A stretch of 64,000 nt of DNA, from assembly GCF_026339875.1 (NCBI RefSeq), contig NZ_JAPEPZ010000001.1:7254001-7318000 (forward strand). Reading direction: 5' to 3'. The DNA comes from Streptomyces sp. NBC_01571. GTDB lineage: Bacteria; Actinomycetota; Actinomycetes; Streptomycetales; Streptomycetaceae. Positions 42,607 through 57,529 of this stretch are shown here, piece by piece. The notes beneath the pieces were generated by a model that made no database searches, was not told the DNA's origin, and saw only the letters and a list, made by a program, of their open reading frames with translations. The translations under genes and the position numbers were made by a program. Numbering within the stretch: the stretch's first letter is position 1; each line of letters starts with the position of its first letter.

Positions 42607-42669
42607 TTACTTACCTTCGCGGTCCATGCGGATGCCGGTCACCAGTGTTTCCGCCCGGAGGGGGCTCAT
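42607..42669 (-). CDS. Possible 20-residue leader peptide in the osaC 5' region
   Basis: On the osaC strand, GGAAGGAAAC is followed by ATG (42669-42667), and the frame [20 protein letters not shown] then ends at TAA (42607-42609). The ribosome site is better than that of osaC itself, which starts 91 nt downstream. The stop lies inside the near-palindrome AAGGTTACTTACCTT (42603-42617). A short upstream ORF of this kind could couple or attenuate osaC translation. It is also the tail of a longer antisense open frame, so chance is not excluded. Confidence 0.4.
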   Translation of the reverse strand: MSPLRAETLVTGIRMDREGK

Positions 42670-42818
42670 GTTTCCTTCCGGAGGGTCCTGTGGCTCGCGT
42701 CCGGACCGTGTGCGGACGATGTGCGAAGCTGCCGAACTGTTATGGCCTGGTTCAGCAGGGGTGAAACACTGGGCAGGCTCCAGTGGGAAGGTCCCGGCAG
42801 GCTGAGGGCCTTCCGGTT

Positions 42819-42851
42819 CGCCGAGCAGCAGTATCCCAGTACGCCGAGCAG
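42819..42851 (+). repeat. Direct repeat upstream of osaA
   Basis: CGCCGAGCAG occurs at 42819-42828 and 42842-42851, both followed by AGTA-like bases, with a 23-bp period, 30-62 nt before the osaA start. It is a candidate operator or promoter element. The rest of the 42517-42880 divergent region holds the putative leader ORF at 42607-42669 and no clear -35/-10 pair. Confidence 0.4.
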
Positions 42852-42880
42852 TAATGGTCGACCCTTGCGGGAGGGACACA

Positions 42881-48382
<5,502 letters not shown>

Positions 48383-48682
48383 GCGGGTGCGGATCACTGT
48401 ACGGTGGCGGCGTCCCGGACACCGCGGTGTGCGGGCCGGCGGCTCGTCGCGGCACGCCCGACGTCGGACAACCGACTGTGGGCGAAGCCGTGTAGAACCG
48501 CGGGATTCGGGGAACCTTCTGGTCCCCCACTGCGTTTCTGCTACGTGCACAGTGACATCGCGGTGACAGGGTGTGGCGACAGGCGGGGTGCGGCTACCAT
48601 GACCGGCACAAGGACGGACGGCGCAAGGGAGTCGTCCCCTGGGGCGGCGCCCGGTGCACTGCCGGGACGAGGAGGGCGGGCC
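48383..48682 (+). other. osaA-osaB interval
   Basis: The 300-bp gap contains a perfect 12-bp palindrome ACACCGCGGTGT (48419-48430) just after a TACGGT word (48400-48405). There is no clear terminator, so read-through from osaA is possible, and an own promoter for osaB is also possible. An in-frame ATG at 48599 could extend OsaB by 28 residues but lacks a ribosome site. Confidence 0.45.
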
Positions 48683-49366
48683 ATGGTGCAGAAGGCCAAG
48701 ATCCTCCTGGTCGATGACCGGCCGGAGAATCTGCTGGCGCTGGAGGCGATTCTCTCCGCGCTCGATCAGACACTGGTGCGGGCATCGTCCGGGGAGGAAG
48801 CGCTCAAAGCACTACTCACGGACGACTTCGCGGTCATTCTGCTGGACGTGCAGATGCCGGGTATGGACGGGTTCGAAACCGCCGCGCACATCAAGCGGCG
48901 AGAACGGACCCGGGACATCCCGATCATCTTCCTCACCGCGATCAACCACGGTCCGCATCACACCTTCCGGGGATACGCGGCGGGTGCGGTGGACTACATC
49001 TCCAAGCCGTTCGACCCGTGGGTGCTGCGCGCGAAGGTCTCGGTCTTCGTCGAGCTCTACATGAAGAACTGCCAACTGCGGGAGCAGGCCGCGCTGCTGC
49101 GGCTCCAGTTGGAGGGCGGCGGCAAGGTGGCGCTCGGCACCGCCAAGGAGCCGGCCGGTCTCCTCGCCGAACTGTCGGCGCGGCTCGCGGCCGTTGAGGA
49201 GCAGGCCGAGGCGCTGTCCAAGCAGCTCGACGACGACTCGGCGGACGCGGCGGCGGTGGCGACCGCCGCCCATCTCGAGCGCAAACTCACCGGACTGCGC
49301 AGGGCACTGGACGCGTTGGAGCCGGGCACGGGCAGTGGGGCGCCGTCGGTGCCCTCGCAGAACTGA
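48683..49366 (+). CDS. osaB: Response regulator OsaB without DNA-binding domain
   Basis: The 227-residue protein has an N-terminal receiver domain (residues 1-125): ILLVDDRPENLLAL, phospho-acceptor Asp55 in VILLDVQMPGMDGFE, and conserved Thr and Lys in FLTAINHG and YISKPFDPWVLRAKV. The remaining 100 residues are helical and coiled-coil-like (REQAALLRLQ, LLAELSARLAAVEEQAEAL) with no helix-turn-helix. Output is therefore likely by protein interaction. In S. coelicolor osaB is essential for aerial growth under osmotic stress. GGAGG lies 7 nt before the ATG. It follows osaA by 300 bp in the same direction. Confidence 0.93.
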   Translation: MVQKAKILLVDDRPENLLALEAILSALDQTLVRASSGEEALKALLTDDFAVILLDVQMPGMDGFETAAHIKRRERTRDIPIIFLTAINHGPHHTFRGYAAGAVDYISKPFDPWVLRAKVSVFVELYMKNCQLREQAALLRLQLEGGGKVALGTAKEPAGLLAELSARLAAVEEQAEALSKQLDDDSADAAAVATAAHLERKLTGLRRALDALEPGTGSGAPSVPSQN

Positions 49367-49580
49367 TCTCCGCTCCCGCGCCGGGCGCGTCGCGAACTGA
49401 CCTTCGGTCCCGCGAATTGCGATGAGCGGAACGCGGAGCCGCCGCCCCGTAGACGAGCGTTCCCGGGGCAGCCGCGCGCGGTGATCCGGCGTCAGTTCCG
49501 TGCCTCGGTAAGGGCGACACGATCGGGTGAAGCTGTGGGCGCACGTGTCCCTTGTCGTCTCCACCGGTAACCTCACACCC

Positions 49581-52319
49581 ATGGCCTCACGTCAGTCCGC
49601 AGCCAAGAAGCCGCCCGCGAAGAAGGCGGCCGCTCCGACGAAGGCTGCGGTGAAGAAGGCCCCCGCGAAAAAAGCGGTCGCCAGGAAGGCGCCCGCCAAG
49701 AAGGCCGCGGTGAAGAAGCCCGTACCCGCGCCGGCGCCCAGCCCGACCGCGGGTGTGTACAGGCTCGTACGCGCCGTGTGGCTGGGCCTCGCGCATGCCG
49801 TCGGGGCGATGTTCCGTGGCGTAGGGCGGGGCGCGAAGGGGCTCGACCCGGCGCATCGCAAGGACGGCCTCGCGCTCCTGCTGCTCGCCCTCGCGCTGAT
49901 CGTCGCGGCGGGCACGTGGTCGAATCTGCAGGGGCCCGTGGGCGACCTCGTCGAGATGCTGGTGACCGGTGCCTTCGGCCGGCTCGACCTGCTCGTCCCG
50001 ATACTCCTCGCCGTCATCGCCGTCCGCTTCATCCGGCACCCCGAGAAGCCCGAGGCCAACGGCCGCATCGTGATCGGCCTGTCCGCGCTCGTCATCGGTG
50101 TGCTCGGGCAGGTCCACATCGCCTGCGGGTCGCCCGCGCGCAGCGACGGCATGCAGGCGATAAGGGACGCCGGCGGCCTCATCGGCTGGGGCGCGTCCAC
50201 CCCGCTGACGTACACCATGGGCGACGTCCTCGCCGTACCGCTCCTGGTCCTGCTCACGGTCTTCGGTCTGCTGGTCGTCACGGCCACGCCCGTCAACGCT
50301 ATCCCGCAGCGGCTGCGGCTGCTCGGACAGCGCCTCGGCATCGTGCAGGGCGACCCGGACGAGATGTTCTTCGGCGAGGACGACGAGCGCTACGACGAGC
50401 AGTGGCGCGAGGCGCTCCCCGCGCGGCCCCGCAGACGCCCGAGCGGCCCCGGCGACTACGACCCCGGGAGCGCCGAGGAAGAGGCGCTCACCAAGCGTCG
50501 TGGCCGCCCCCGGCGGGCTACGGGGCGGCAGCACGACCCGAACCGGCCGATGGACGCCGTGGACGTCGCCGCGGCGGCCGCCGCCGCGCTCGACGGAGCC
50601 GTGATGCACGGCATGCCGCCCTCTCCGCTGGTCGCCGACCTGACCCAGGGCGTCACCGCGGAACGCGACGGGTACGAGGAGACGACTCCGGTGCCGGCCG
50701 CCCGCGCCAAGGCCGTCCCGGGAGCCAAGCGGCCCAGGCAGGAGTCCCTGCCCGTCGACTCCGTCGTGCCCGACCTCACCAAGTCCGCGCCCGACGCGCC
50801 GCGCGACCTGCCCCCGCGCGCCGAGCAGCTCCAGCTCTCCGGCGACATCACCTACTCCCTGCCGTCACTCGACCTCCTGGAGCGCGGCGGGCCCGGCAAG
50901 ACGCGCAGCGCCGCCAACGACGCGGTGGTCGCCTCGCTCCAGAACGTGTTCATGGAGTTCAAGGTCGACGCCGCCGTCACCGGCTTCACCCGCGGTCCGA
51001 CGGTCACCCGCTACGAGGTCGAACTCGGCCCGGCCGTGAAGGTCGAGCGGATCACCGCGCTCACCAAGAACATCGCGTACGCCGTCGCCAGCCCTGATGT
51101 GCGGATCATCAGCCCGATCCCCGGCAAGTCGGCGGTCGGCATCGAGATCCCGAACACCGACCGGGAGATGGTCAACCTCGGCGACGTGCTGCGCCTCGCG
51201 GACGCGGCCGAGGACGACCACCCGATGCTGGTCGCGCTCGGCAAGGACGTCGAGGGCGGCTACGTGATGGCCAACCTGGCGAAGATGCCGCACGTGCTCG
51301 TGGCCGGAGCAACCGGTTCCGGTAAGTCCTCGTGCATCAACTGCCTGATCACCTCCGTGATGGTCCGGGCGACCCCCGAGGACGTCCGGATGGTCCTCGT
51401 GGACCCGAAGCGGGTCGAGCTGACCGCGTACGAGGGCATCCCGCACCTGATCACGCCGATCATCACCAACCCGAAGCGGGCCGCCGAGGCACTGCAGTGG
51501 GTCGTGCGGGAGATGGACCTGCGCTACGACGACCTCGCGGCGTTCGGCTACCGGCACATCGACGACTTCAACGAGGCCATCAGGAACGGCAAGGTGAAGC
51601 TGCCCGAGGGCAGTGAGCGTGAGCTGACGCCGTACCCCTACCTGCTGGTGATCGTCGACGAGCTCGCGGACCTGATGATGGTCGCGCCGCGCGACGTCGA
51701 GGACGCGATCGTGCGCATCACCCAGCTCGCGCGCGCGGCCGGCATCCATCTGGTGCTCGCCACGCAGCGGCCCTCCGTCGACGTCGTCACCGGTCTGATC
51801 AAGGCGAACGTGCCGTCGCGGCTCGCCTTCGCCACCTCCTCGCTCGCCGACAGCCGCGTCATCCTCGACCAGCCGGGCGCCGAGAAGCTGATCGGCAAGG
51901 GCGACGGGCTCTTCCTGCCGATGGGCGCCAACAAGCCGACCCGTATGCAGGGCGCCTTCGTCACCGAGGACGAGGTCGCCGCGATCGTGCAGCACTGCAA
52001 GGACCAGATGGCGCCCGTCTTCCGGGACGACGTCACGGTGGGCACCAAACAGAAGAAGGAGATCGACGAGGACATCGGTGACGACCTCGACCTGTTGTGT
52101 GCCGCGGCCGAGCTGGTCGTCACGTCGCAGTTCGGGTCCACCTCGATGCTCCAGCGCAAACTGCGTGTCGGTTTCGCCAAGGCGGGACGGCTGATGGACC
52201 TCATGGAGTCGCGCGGCATCGTGGGGCCGAGTGAGGGATCCAAGGCACGTGACGTTCTGGTGAAGGGCGACGAGCTCGACGGCGTGCTCGCCGTGATGCG
52301 CGGGGAAGCCGGATCGTAG
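49581..52319 (+). CDS. ftsK: DNA translocase FtsK
   Basis: The 912-residue protein starts with a Lys/Ala/Pro-rich tract (about 5-50, several KKAP repeats) followed by four membrane helices (about 90-235) and a variable linker. The FtsK motor has P-loop GATGSGKSS near residue 575 and Walker B YLLVIVDELADLMM. The C-terminal gamma winged helix (TSMLQRKLRVGFAKAGRLMDLME) reads KOPS-like DNA. It moves DNA through sporulation septa and clears chromosomes during hyphal cross-wall formation. The ATG at 49581 is chosen for the AK-rich start; a frame from 49527 is less likely. The gene lies in the ftsK-rodZ-rimO-pgsA-cinA-clgR order seen in actinobacteria. Confidence 0.96.
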   Translation: MASRQSAAKKPPAKKAAAPTKAAVKKAPAKKAVARKAPAKKAAVKKPVPAPAPSPTAGVYRLVRAVWLGLAHAVGAMFRGVGRGAKGLDPAHRKDGLALLLLALALIVAAGTWSNLQGPVGDLVEMLVTGAFGRLDLLVPILLAVIAVRFIRHPEKPEANGRIVIGLSALVIGVLGQVHIACGSPARSDGMQAIRDAGGLIGWGASTPLTYTMGDVLAVPLLVLLTVFGLLVVTATPVNAIPQRLRLLGQRLGIVQGDPDEMFFGEDDERYDEQWREALPARPRRRPSGPGDYDPGSAEEEALTKRRGRPRRATGRQHDPNRPMDAVDVAAAAAAALDGAVMHGMPPSPLVADLTQGVTAERDGYEETTPVPAARAKAVPGAKRPRQESLPVDSVVPDLTKSAPDAPRDLPPRAEQLQLSGDITYSLPSLDLLERGGPGKTRSAANDAVVASLQNVFMEFKVDAAVTGFTRGPTVTRYEVELGPAVKVERITALTKNIAYAVASPDVRIISPIPGKSAVGIEIPNTDREMVNLGDVLRLADAAEDDHPMLVALGKDVEGGYVMANLAKMPHVLVAGATGSGKSSCINCLITSVMVRATPEDVRMVLVDPKRVELTAYEGIPHLITPIITNPKRAAEALQWVVREMDLRYDDLAAFGYRHIDDFNEAIRNGKVKLPEGSERELTPYPYLLVIVDELADLMMVAPRDVEDAIVRITQLARAAGIHLVLATQRPSVDVVTGLIKANVPSRLAFATSSLADSRVILDQPGAEKLIGKGDGLFLPMGANKPTRMQGAFVTEDEVAAIVQHCKDQMAPVFRDDVTVGTKQKKEIDEDIGDDLDLLCAAAELVVTSQFGSTSMLQRKLRVGFAKAGRLMDLMESRGIVGPSEGSKARDVLVKGDELDGVLAVMRGEAGS

Positions 52320-52522
52320 GGCCCACGGCCCGGGAAACCGGGACGCATCGGTCACCGGACCAGGGGTACACGACATGTTGATATTCGAACGTGACTCACC
52401 CGTAAGGAGCCGAAGGGCAACCGTTTCCGTTCGGCGGACGTCAAGTTGAGCGAGGGGACGGGTATAAGTCCCACATCAGGATGACCGGCCATTCTGATGG
52501 CGTACAAAGTCGTACCGCCCGG

Positions 52523-52553
52523 TTGCCCCACCCTTTCGTACCCCCCCTAAACT
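52523..52553 (+). promoter_or_regulatory. Possible promoter of the RodZ-like gene
   Basis: TTGCCC (52523-52528) and TAAACT (52548-52553) with a 19-nt spacer stand 43 nt before the GTG at 52596. Weak because the spacer is long. The rest of the ftsK-rodZ gap shows nothing further. Confidence 0.35.
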
Positions 52554-52595
52554 GAACCTCCAGCACAGGTGGCTACACGCTCGAAAGGCGCCCCC

Positions 52596-53450
52596 GTGTC
52601 CATCGGCAACTCCCCTGACGGCAACATCCCAAAAGACGAGCGCCCGTTCGAAGAGCACCACGAAGAAGGTCCCTCGGTCGGCCGTGCTCTGCAGCAGGCC
52701 CGCATCGAGGCCGGACTGACCGTCGACGACGTCAGCAACGCGACCCGGGTCCGTATCGCCATCGTGCACGCGATCGAACAGGACGACTTCAGCCCCTGTG
52801 GCGGTGACGTCTACGCACGCGGTCACATCCGGACCCTGGCCCGCGCCGTACAGCTCGACCCGGTCCCTCTGCTGGCACGCTACGACGCCGAACACGGCGG
52901 GCGTCCCGCACCGACCCCGGCCGCCCCGCTCTTCGAGGCGGAACGTATCCGCCCGGAGCGTCGCGGGCCGAACTGGACCGCGGCCATGGTCGCGGCGATC
53001 GTCGCCGTGATCGGTTTCGTCGGCTTCACCGCGATCAAGGGCAGCTCGGGCGACGGCGCGAAGTCGAACGTCGCCGAGGGTTCCACGCCCACCACCGGCA
53101 AGTCTCCCTTCTCGGCCAGCCCCAAGATCAGCAAGCCCGCCGACCCGAAGGCCGATCCTTCCGACAGCGCCATCGCGGCCGCCCCGCAGGACAAGGTGAC
53201 CGTGCAGGTGAGCGCCCCCGACGGGCGCAGCTGGATCTCGGCCAAGGACCACAACGGCCGGCTGCTCTTCGACGGCCTGCTCAAGCAGGGCGAGTCCCAG
53301 ACCTTCCAGGACAAGACGAAGATCGACCTCGTCCTCGGCGACGCGGGCGCGATCCAGCTGTATGTGAACGGCAAGAAGATCGACGACCAGTTCCAGTCGG
53401 GCCAGGTCGAGCGACTGACCTACACCAAGGGCGACCCCGTCGTCGGATAA
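52596..53450 (+). CDS. RodZ-like protein: cytoplasmic helix-turn-helix, one TM, extracellular DUF4115 domain
   Basis: The product has 284 residues. A helix-turn-helix of the RodZ type occupies about 30-100 ([37 protein letters not shown] and [19 protein letters not shown]). One membrane helix lies at about 130-150 ([22 protein letters not shown]). A Ser/Pro linker leads to a C-terminal beta domain ([32 protein letters not shown]) of the DUF4115 family. RodZ binds MreB in rods; in Streptomyces MreB acts in spore-wall assembly, so a cell-wall role is plausible. The GTG has AAAGG 8 nt upstream; an earlier in-frame GTG is at 52569. Confidence 0.88.
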   Translation: MSIGNSPDGNIPKDERPFEEHHEEGPSVGRALQQARIEAGLTVDDVSNATRVRIAIVHAIEQDDFSPCGGDVYARGHIRTLARAVQLDPVPLLARYDAEHGGRPAPTPAAPLFEAERIRPERRGPNWTAAMVAAIVAVIGFVGFTAIKGSSGDGAKSNVAEGSTPTTGKSPFSASPKISKPADPKADPSDSAIAAAPQDKVTVQVSAPDGRSWISAKDHNGRLLFDGLLKQGESQTFQDKTKIDLVLGDAGAIQLYVNGKKIDDQFQSGQVERLTYTKGDPVVG

Positions 53451-53467
53451 CGGGCCCAAGGCACAGG

Positions 53468-53507
53468 CGTCGACGGGGTTGGCCAAGATCGGCCAACCCC
53501 GTCGACG
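53468..53507 (+). terminator. Terminator between the RodZ-like gene and rimO
   Basis: A perfect 17-bp stem (53468-53484 with 53491-53507, 6-nt loop) without a U-run. It separates the RodZ-like gene from the rimO transcript. Confidence 0.75.
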
Positions 53508-53528
53508 TGGGCTGTCAGTGAGACAAAG

Positions 53529-53534
53529 TAGTCT
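53529..53534 (+). promoter_or_regulatory. -10 box of rimO, implying leaderless mRNA
   Basis: TAGTCT stands 7 nt before the ATG at 53542, the same geometry as dapA. No Shine-Dalgarno is visible; the -35 is poor. Confidence 0.45.
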
Positions 53535-53541
53535 TGAGCCC

Positions 53542-55017
53542 ATGCCTGAACGCCGTACCGTCGCACTCGTCACTCTTGGCTGCGCCCGTAACGAGGTGGA
53601 CTCGGAGGAGCTCGCAGGCCGCTTGGAGGCGGACGGCTGGCAACTCGTGGAGGACGCCGGGGAAGCGGATGTCGCCGTCGTCAACACCTGTGGCTTCGTC
53701 GAGGCCGCCAAGAAGGACTCCGTCGACGCCCTCCTCGAAGCCAATGACCTCAAGGGCCAGGGCAGAACCCAGGCCGTCGTGGCCGTGGGCTGCATGGCCG
53801 AGCGATACGGCAAGGAGCTCGCCCAGGCCCTCCCCGAGGCCGACGGCGTGCTCGGCTTCGACGACTACGCGGACATCTCCGACCGCCTCCAGACCATCCT
53901 GAACGGCGGGATCCACGCCTCGCACACCCCCCGTGACCGGCGCAAGCTGCTGCCGATCAGCCCGGCCGAGCGGCAGAGCGCCGGCGAGGAGGTGGCCCTT
54001 CCCGGCCACGGCGCCCCCTCGGACCTGCCGGAGGGCGTTGCCCCGGTGTCCGGCCCCCGCGCGCCGCTGCGCCGCCGCCTGGACGGCTCGCCGGTCGCCT
54101 CGGTGAAGCTCGCCTCCGGCTGCGACCGGCGCTGCTCGTTCTGCGCCATCCCGTCCTTCCGAGGCTCCTTCATCTCCCGCCGCCCCAGCGACGTACTGAA
54201 CGAGACCCGCTGGCTGGCCGAGCAGGGCGTCAAGGAGGTCATGCTGGTCTCCGAGAACAACACCTCGTACGGCAAGGACCTCGGCGACATCCGCCTGCTG
54301 GAGACGATGCTGCCCGAGCTGGCCGAGATCGACGGCATCGAGCGGGTGCGGGTCAGCTACCTGCAGCCCGCCGAGATGCGCCCCGGCCTCATCGACGTCC
54401 TCACCTCGACGCCGAACATCGCGCCCTACTTCGACCTCTCCTTCCAGCACTCCGCGCCCGACGTGCTGCGCTCGATGCGCCGCTTCGGCGACACCGACCG
54501 TTTCCTGGAGCTGCTCGACACGATCCGCTCCAAGGCCCCGCAGGCCGGTGTGCGGTCCAACTTCATCGTGGGCTTCCCCGGGGAGAGCGAGGCCGACCTC
54601 GCGGAGCTGGAGCGGTTCCTCACGCATGCGCGTCTCGACGCGATCGGTGTCTTCGGGTACTCCGACGAGGAGGGTACGGAGGCGGCGACGTACGACCACA
54701 AGCTGGACGAGGACGTCGTCGCCGACCGCCTCGCGCGGGTCTCCCGGCTCGCCGAGGAACTGGTCGCGCAGCGCGCGGAGGAGCGGGTCGGCGAGACCGT
54801 CCAGGTGCTGGTGGAGTCCCTCGACGAGGAGGACGGCGCGTACGGCCGCGCCGCGCACCAGGCACCCGAGACGGACGGACAGGTGCTGTTCACGAGCAGC
54901 GAAGGCCTGGCCGTGGGCCGTATCGTCGAGGCCAAGGTGGTCGGTACGGAAGGTGTCGACCTGGTGGCCGAGCCGCTCCTGGGTTCGCTCCCCGGTACTG
55001 AGGAGGCGGGCAGATGA
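53542..55017 (+). CDS. rimO: Ribosomal protein S12 methylthiotransferase RimO
   Basis: This is a 491-residue radical-SAM enzyme. The N-terminal UPF0004 domain has three Cys for a second 4Fe-4S cluster ([35 protein letters not shown]). The SAM motif is CxxxCxxC as [12 protein letters not shown] domain at the C-terminus. It methylthiolates the conserved Asp of ribosomal S12. The sequence between the UPF0004 and SAM parts has a roughly 55-residue insertion rich in Pro and Ala, typical of actinobacterial RimO. It overlaps pgsA by 4 bp (ATGA). Confidence 0.95.
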   Translation: MPERRTVALVTLGCARNEVDSEELAGRLEADGWQLVEDAGEADVAVVNTCGFVEAAKKDSVDALLEANDLKGQGRTQAVVAVGCMAERYGKELAQALPEADGVLGFDDYADISDRLQTILNGGIHASHTPRDRRKLLPISPAERQSAGEEVALPGHGAPSDLPEGVAPVSGPRAPLRRRLDGSPVASVKLASGCDRRCSFCAIPSFRGSFISRRPSDVLNETRWLAEQGVKEVMLVSENNTSYGKDLGDIRLLETMLPELAEIDGIERVRVSYLQPAEMRPGLIDVLTSTPNIAPYFDLSFQHSAPDVLRSMRRFGDTDRFLELLDTIRSKAPQAGVRSNFIVGFPGESEADLAELERFLTHARLDAIGVFGYSDEEGTEAATYDHKLDEDVVADRLARVSRLAEELVAQRAEERVGETVQVLVESLDEEDGAYGRAAHQAPETDGQVLFTSSEGLAVGRIVEAKVVGTEGVDLVAEPLLGSLPGTEEAGR

Positions 55018-55727
55018 CCGGAGTCCCGGCATCCGCGGCGGGCGGCTCCCCCAGCGCGAAGGGCGCCGCGGGCGCTCCCGGCGCTCCGGGGGACTCCAAG
55101 CCGGCGCGGGGCGGGAAGCTGGGCGCTGCGGCCGTCAACCAGGCCAGCCTCTGGAACATCGCGAACATCCTGACCATGATCCGGCTCGTCCTGGTGCCCG
55201 GCTTCGTGGCCCTGATGCTGGCCGACGGCGGGTACGACCCCGTCTGGCGCGCCTGGGCCTGGGCGGCTTTCGCCGTCGCCATGATCACCGACATCTTCGA
55301 CGGTCACCTGGCGCGTACGTACGACCTGGTCACGGACTTCGGGAAGATCGCCGACCCCATCGCCGACAAGGCGATCATGGGCTCGGCGCTGATCTGTCTG
55401 TCCTCGCTGGGTGATCTCCCCTGGTGGGTGACGGGCGTGATCCTCGGGCGCGAGCTCGGCGTCACCCTGCTGCGCTTCGTGGTGATCCGTTACGGCGTCA
55501 TTCCGGCCAGTCGCGGCGGCAAGCTGAAGACCCTGGCGCAGGGCACGGCGGTCGGCATGTATGTCCTCGCGCTGACGGGGGGACTGGCCACCCTGAGGTT
55601 CTGGGTGATGGCCGTGGCGGTCGTCCTGACCGTCGTCACCGGGCTCGACTACGTGAGACAGGCGATGGTGCTGCGCAGGAGTGGGATCGCCGCACGGCTG
55701 GCGGCGGCCGCGGAGGCGGAGCGGTGA
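55014..55727 (+). CDS. pgsA: CDP-diacylglycerol-glycerol-3-phosphate 3-phosphatidyltransferase
   Basis: The 237-residue membrane enzyme has a Ser/Gly/Ala-rich N-terminus, then four to five hydrophobic helices. The CDP-alcohol phosphotransferase motif is complete: D-G-x2-A-R-x8-G-x3-D-x3-D within [20 protein letters not shown]. It makes phosphatidylglycerophosphate, the precursor of phosphatidylglycerol and cardiolipin. Its stop overlaps the next gene by 4 bp (GTGA). Translational coupling across rimO-pgsA-cinA is likely. Confidence 0.95.
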   Translation: MTGVPASAAGGSPSAKGAAGAPGAPGDSKPARGGKLGAAAVNQASLWNIANILTMIRLVLVPGFVALMLADGGYDPVWRAWAWAAFAVAMITDIFDGHLARTYDLVTDFGKIADPIADKAIMGSALICLSSLGDLPWWVTGVILGRELGVTLLRFVVIRYGVIPASRGGKLKTLAQGTAVGMYVLALTGGLATLRFWVMAVAVVLTVVTGLDYVRQAMVLRRSGIAARLAAAAEAER

Positions 55728-56269
55728 GTCCCGAGGCCGCCGAGGTGCTGCGACTACTCACGGTGAGGGGCGAGACGCTCGCCGTGGCCGAGTCGCTGAC
55801 CGGCGGTCTGGTGGCGGCGGAGATCACCGCGACGCCCGGGGCCTCCCGCGCCTTCCGAGGCTCCGTGACCGCGTACGCCACCGAACTCAAGCATCTGCTG
55901 CTGGGCGTCGACGCCACCCTGCTGGCCGAGCGCGGGGCGGTGGATCCGCAGGTCGCGGCGGAGATGGCGGCCGGAGTGCGCAAGGCCCTCGGTGCGGACT
56001 GGGGGATCGCGACCACCGGTGTCGCGGGGCCGGACCCCCAGGACGGACAGCCGGTCGGCACGGTCTTCGTGGCCGTCGACGGACCTGCCGAAGCGAGGTT
56101 TCCCGCCATCGAGAGCGGGAAAGTGGTCCGGCTGCGGTTGAACGGCGACCGGGCGGAAATCCGTATGGAGAGTGTACGCAGCGTACTCGCACTGCTCCTG
56201 AGAGAGCTCGCGGGCGAACAGACCGGAAATGAGCGGGCACAGGATACGGAACAGAACGGGGGGACCTGA
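55724..56269 (+). CDS. pncC: CinA C-terminal family amidohydrolase (nicotinamide-nucleotide deamidase)
   Basis: The 181-residue protein corresponds to the C-terminal domain of CinA: AVAESLTGGLVAAEITATPGASRAFRGS with the catalytic Ser of the SLTGG motif, and GIATTGVAGPDPQDGQPVGTV. It lacks the N-terminal molybdopterin-binding-like domain of full-length CinA. Known members deamidate NMN to recycle NAD. The GTG start overlaps pgsA. A short polar tail (GNERAQDTEQNGGT) is variable. Confidence 0.93.
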   Translation: MSPEAAEVLRLLTVRGETLAVAESLTGGLVAAEITATPGASRAFRGSVTAYATELKHLLLGVDATLLAERGAVDPQVAAEMAAGVRKALGADWGIATTGVAGPDPQDGQPVGTVFVAVDGPAEARFPAIESGKVVRLRLNGDRAEIRMESVRSVLALLLRELAGEQTGNERAQDTEQNGGT

Positions 56270-56378
56270 TGTTTGCAGCCCTGAGTGAACACGACATCGC
56301 TCCCCGCACGGCCGCGGCGCGAGGCGGTACGGTGGGGCGAGAAGGATGCGGCTACGCGGTCCGAGGAGGGAGCCACCG

Positions 56379-56756
56379 ATGATTCTGCTCCGTCGCCTGC
56401 TGGGTGACGTGCTGCGTCGGCAGCGCCAGCGCCAGGGCCGTACTCTGCGCGAAGTCTCCTCGTCCGCCCGAGTTTCACTCGGCTATCTCTCCGAGGTGGA
56501 GCGGGGGCAGAAGGAGGCATCCTCCGAGCTGCTCTCCGCCATCTGCGACGCGCTGGACGTACGGATGTCCGAGCTCATGCGGGAAGTGAGTGACGAGCTC
56601 GCTCTCGCCGAGCTGGCACAGTCTGCAGCGGCCACCGACCCGGTGCCTGCACCGGTGCGCCGCCCGATGCTGAATTCCGTTTCGGTCACCGGTGTGCCAC
56701 CGGAACGGGTCACGATCAAGGCGCCAGCCGAGGCGGTCGACGTCGTCGCCGCCTGA
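56379..56756 (+). CDS. clgR: ClgR-type Xre-family regulator of Clp protease genes
   Basis: The 125-residue protein has an Xre helix-turn-helix (residues 5-70: [38 protein letters not shown] with the ClgR-specific KEASSELL). Its place behind pgsA and cinA matches the clgR locus of actinobacteria, including M. tuberculosis. ClgR activates clpP/clpC and lon. The protein ends in VDVVAA; the C-terminal Ala-Ala of Streptomyces ClgR is known as a ClpP degradation signal, so a feedback loop is expected. GGAGGGAG precedes the ATG. The frame runs 33 bp further upstream without a ribosome site. Confidence 0.9.
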   Translation: MILLRRLLGDVLRRQRQRQGRTLREVSSSARVSLGYLSEVERGQKEASSELLSAICDALDVRMSELMREVSDELALAELAQSAAATDPVPAPVRRPMLNSVSVTGVPPERVTIKAPAEAVDVVAA

Positions 56757-56795
56757 CGCTCACGAGTTCGCGCTCATGAGCTGAGCACGCTTGTG

Positions 56796-56860
56796 CGAAG
56801 GCCCCGGCCGGGGTTGTTCCAGGGAGATCTGGAGCAGGTTCGGCCGGGGCCTTCGTTTTT
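56796..56860 (+). terminator. Terminator after clgR
   Basis: A perfect 15-bp stem (56796-56810 with 56841-56855) with a 30-nt loop holding a small inner stem TCCAG/CTGGA, followed by five T. Confidence 0.85.
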
Positions 56861-56945
56861 CTCCGAGTGACCCTAATTGTTCGTTTATGTCATGGTTAGT
56901 GGGCTGTGTTGTATCGCGCCGTGCCAGGAGAGTCGGAGGAATCGG

Positions 56946-57416
56946 ATGTACGTCGTGAAGAGCCCGTTGGCGGACGCGGACCTGAAGACGGTGTCCGGGG
57001 CGTTGCAGGGAGCGCTGGTCGACCTGGTGGACCTCTCGCTCGTGGCCAAGCAGATCCACTGGAACGTCGTCGGGCCGCGCTTCCGTTCCGTCCACCTCCA
57101 GCTCGACGAGGTCGTGGACACCGCGCGGCTGCACTCCGACACCGTGGCCGAACGCGCCTCGACGCTGGGTGTCCCGCCCGACGGACGGGCCCGGACCGTG
57201 GCCGCCGACAGCGGCATCGGCGCGACCCCGGACGGCTGGGTCAAGGACACCGATGCCGTGGGGACGCTCGTCAACGCGCTGGGCGCCGTGATCACCCGGA
57301 TGCGGGCGCGGGTGGAGGCCACCGGCGCGGCGGATCCGGTGACCCAGGACATCTTCATCCAGATCACCGCCGATCTGGAGAAGCATCACTGGATGTTCCA
57401 GGCGGAGAACGGGTGA
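56946..57416 (+). CDS. Dps-family ferritin-like DNA-binding protein
   Basis: The 156-residue protein has the Dps ferroxidase signature: His-x-x-Trp in AKQIHWNVVGPRF, then LQLDEVVDTARLHSDTVAERASTLG with the Asp and Glu ligands. It stores iron, binds DNA and protects against oxidative stress; streptomycetes carry several (DpsA-C). The position after clgR is that of DpsC in S. coelicolor. GGAGG AATCGG precedes the ATG. Neither a long N-terminal nor C-terminal Lys tail is present, so DNA binding, if any, is not obvious from the sequence. Confidence 0.93.
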   Translation: MYVVKSPLADADLKTVSGALQGALVDLVDLSLVAKQIHWNVVGPRFRSVHLQLDEVVDTARLHSDTVAERASTLGVPPDGRARTVAADSGIGATPDGWVKDTDAVGTLVNALGAVITRMRARVEATGAADPVTQDIFIQITADLEKHHWMFQAENG

Positions 57417-57529
57417 GTGAATGCGGGCGCGGTCGGCTCCGCATGTGCCCGGGGTGCGCCTCTGTGCCGTTGGTGCGCCCTGTCGATGTGTGAGGGCACG
57501 GGTCTAGCTTCGGGCTGGAGGTGGACACC

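Noticed and set aside
42601..42660. osaC start at the ATG at 42600
   Set aside because: The 28 extra codons include untypical ones, and the better ribosome site GGAGGGG stands before 42516.
48419..48430. Perfect 12-bp palindrome ACACCGCGGTGT as an operator
   Set aside because: Short GC-rich palindromes are frequent by chance here and no known regulator site matches; kept only as a note.
56209..56220. GTTCGC-like word on the minus strand as a ClgR box before clgR
   Set aside because: It is inside the cinA coding end, a single match to a short consensus and far from the clgR start.
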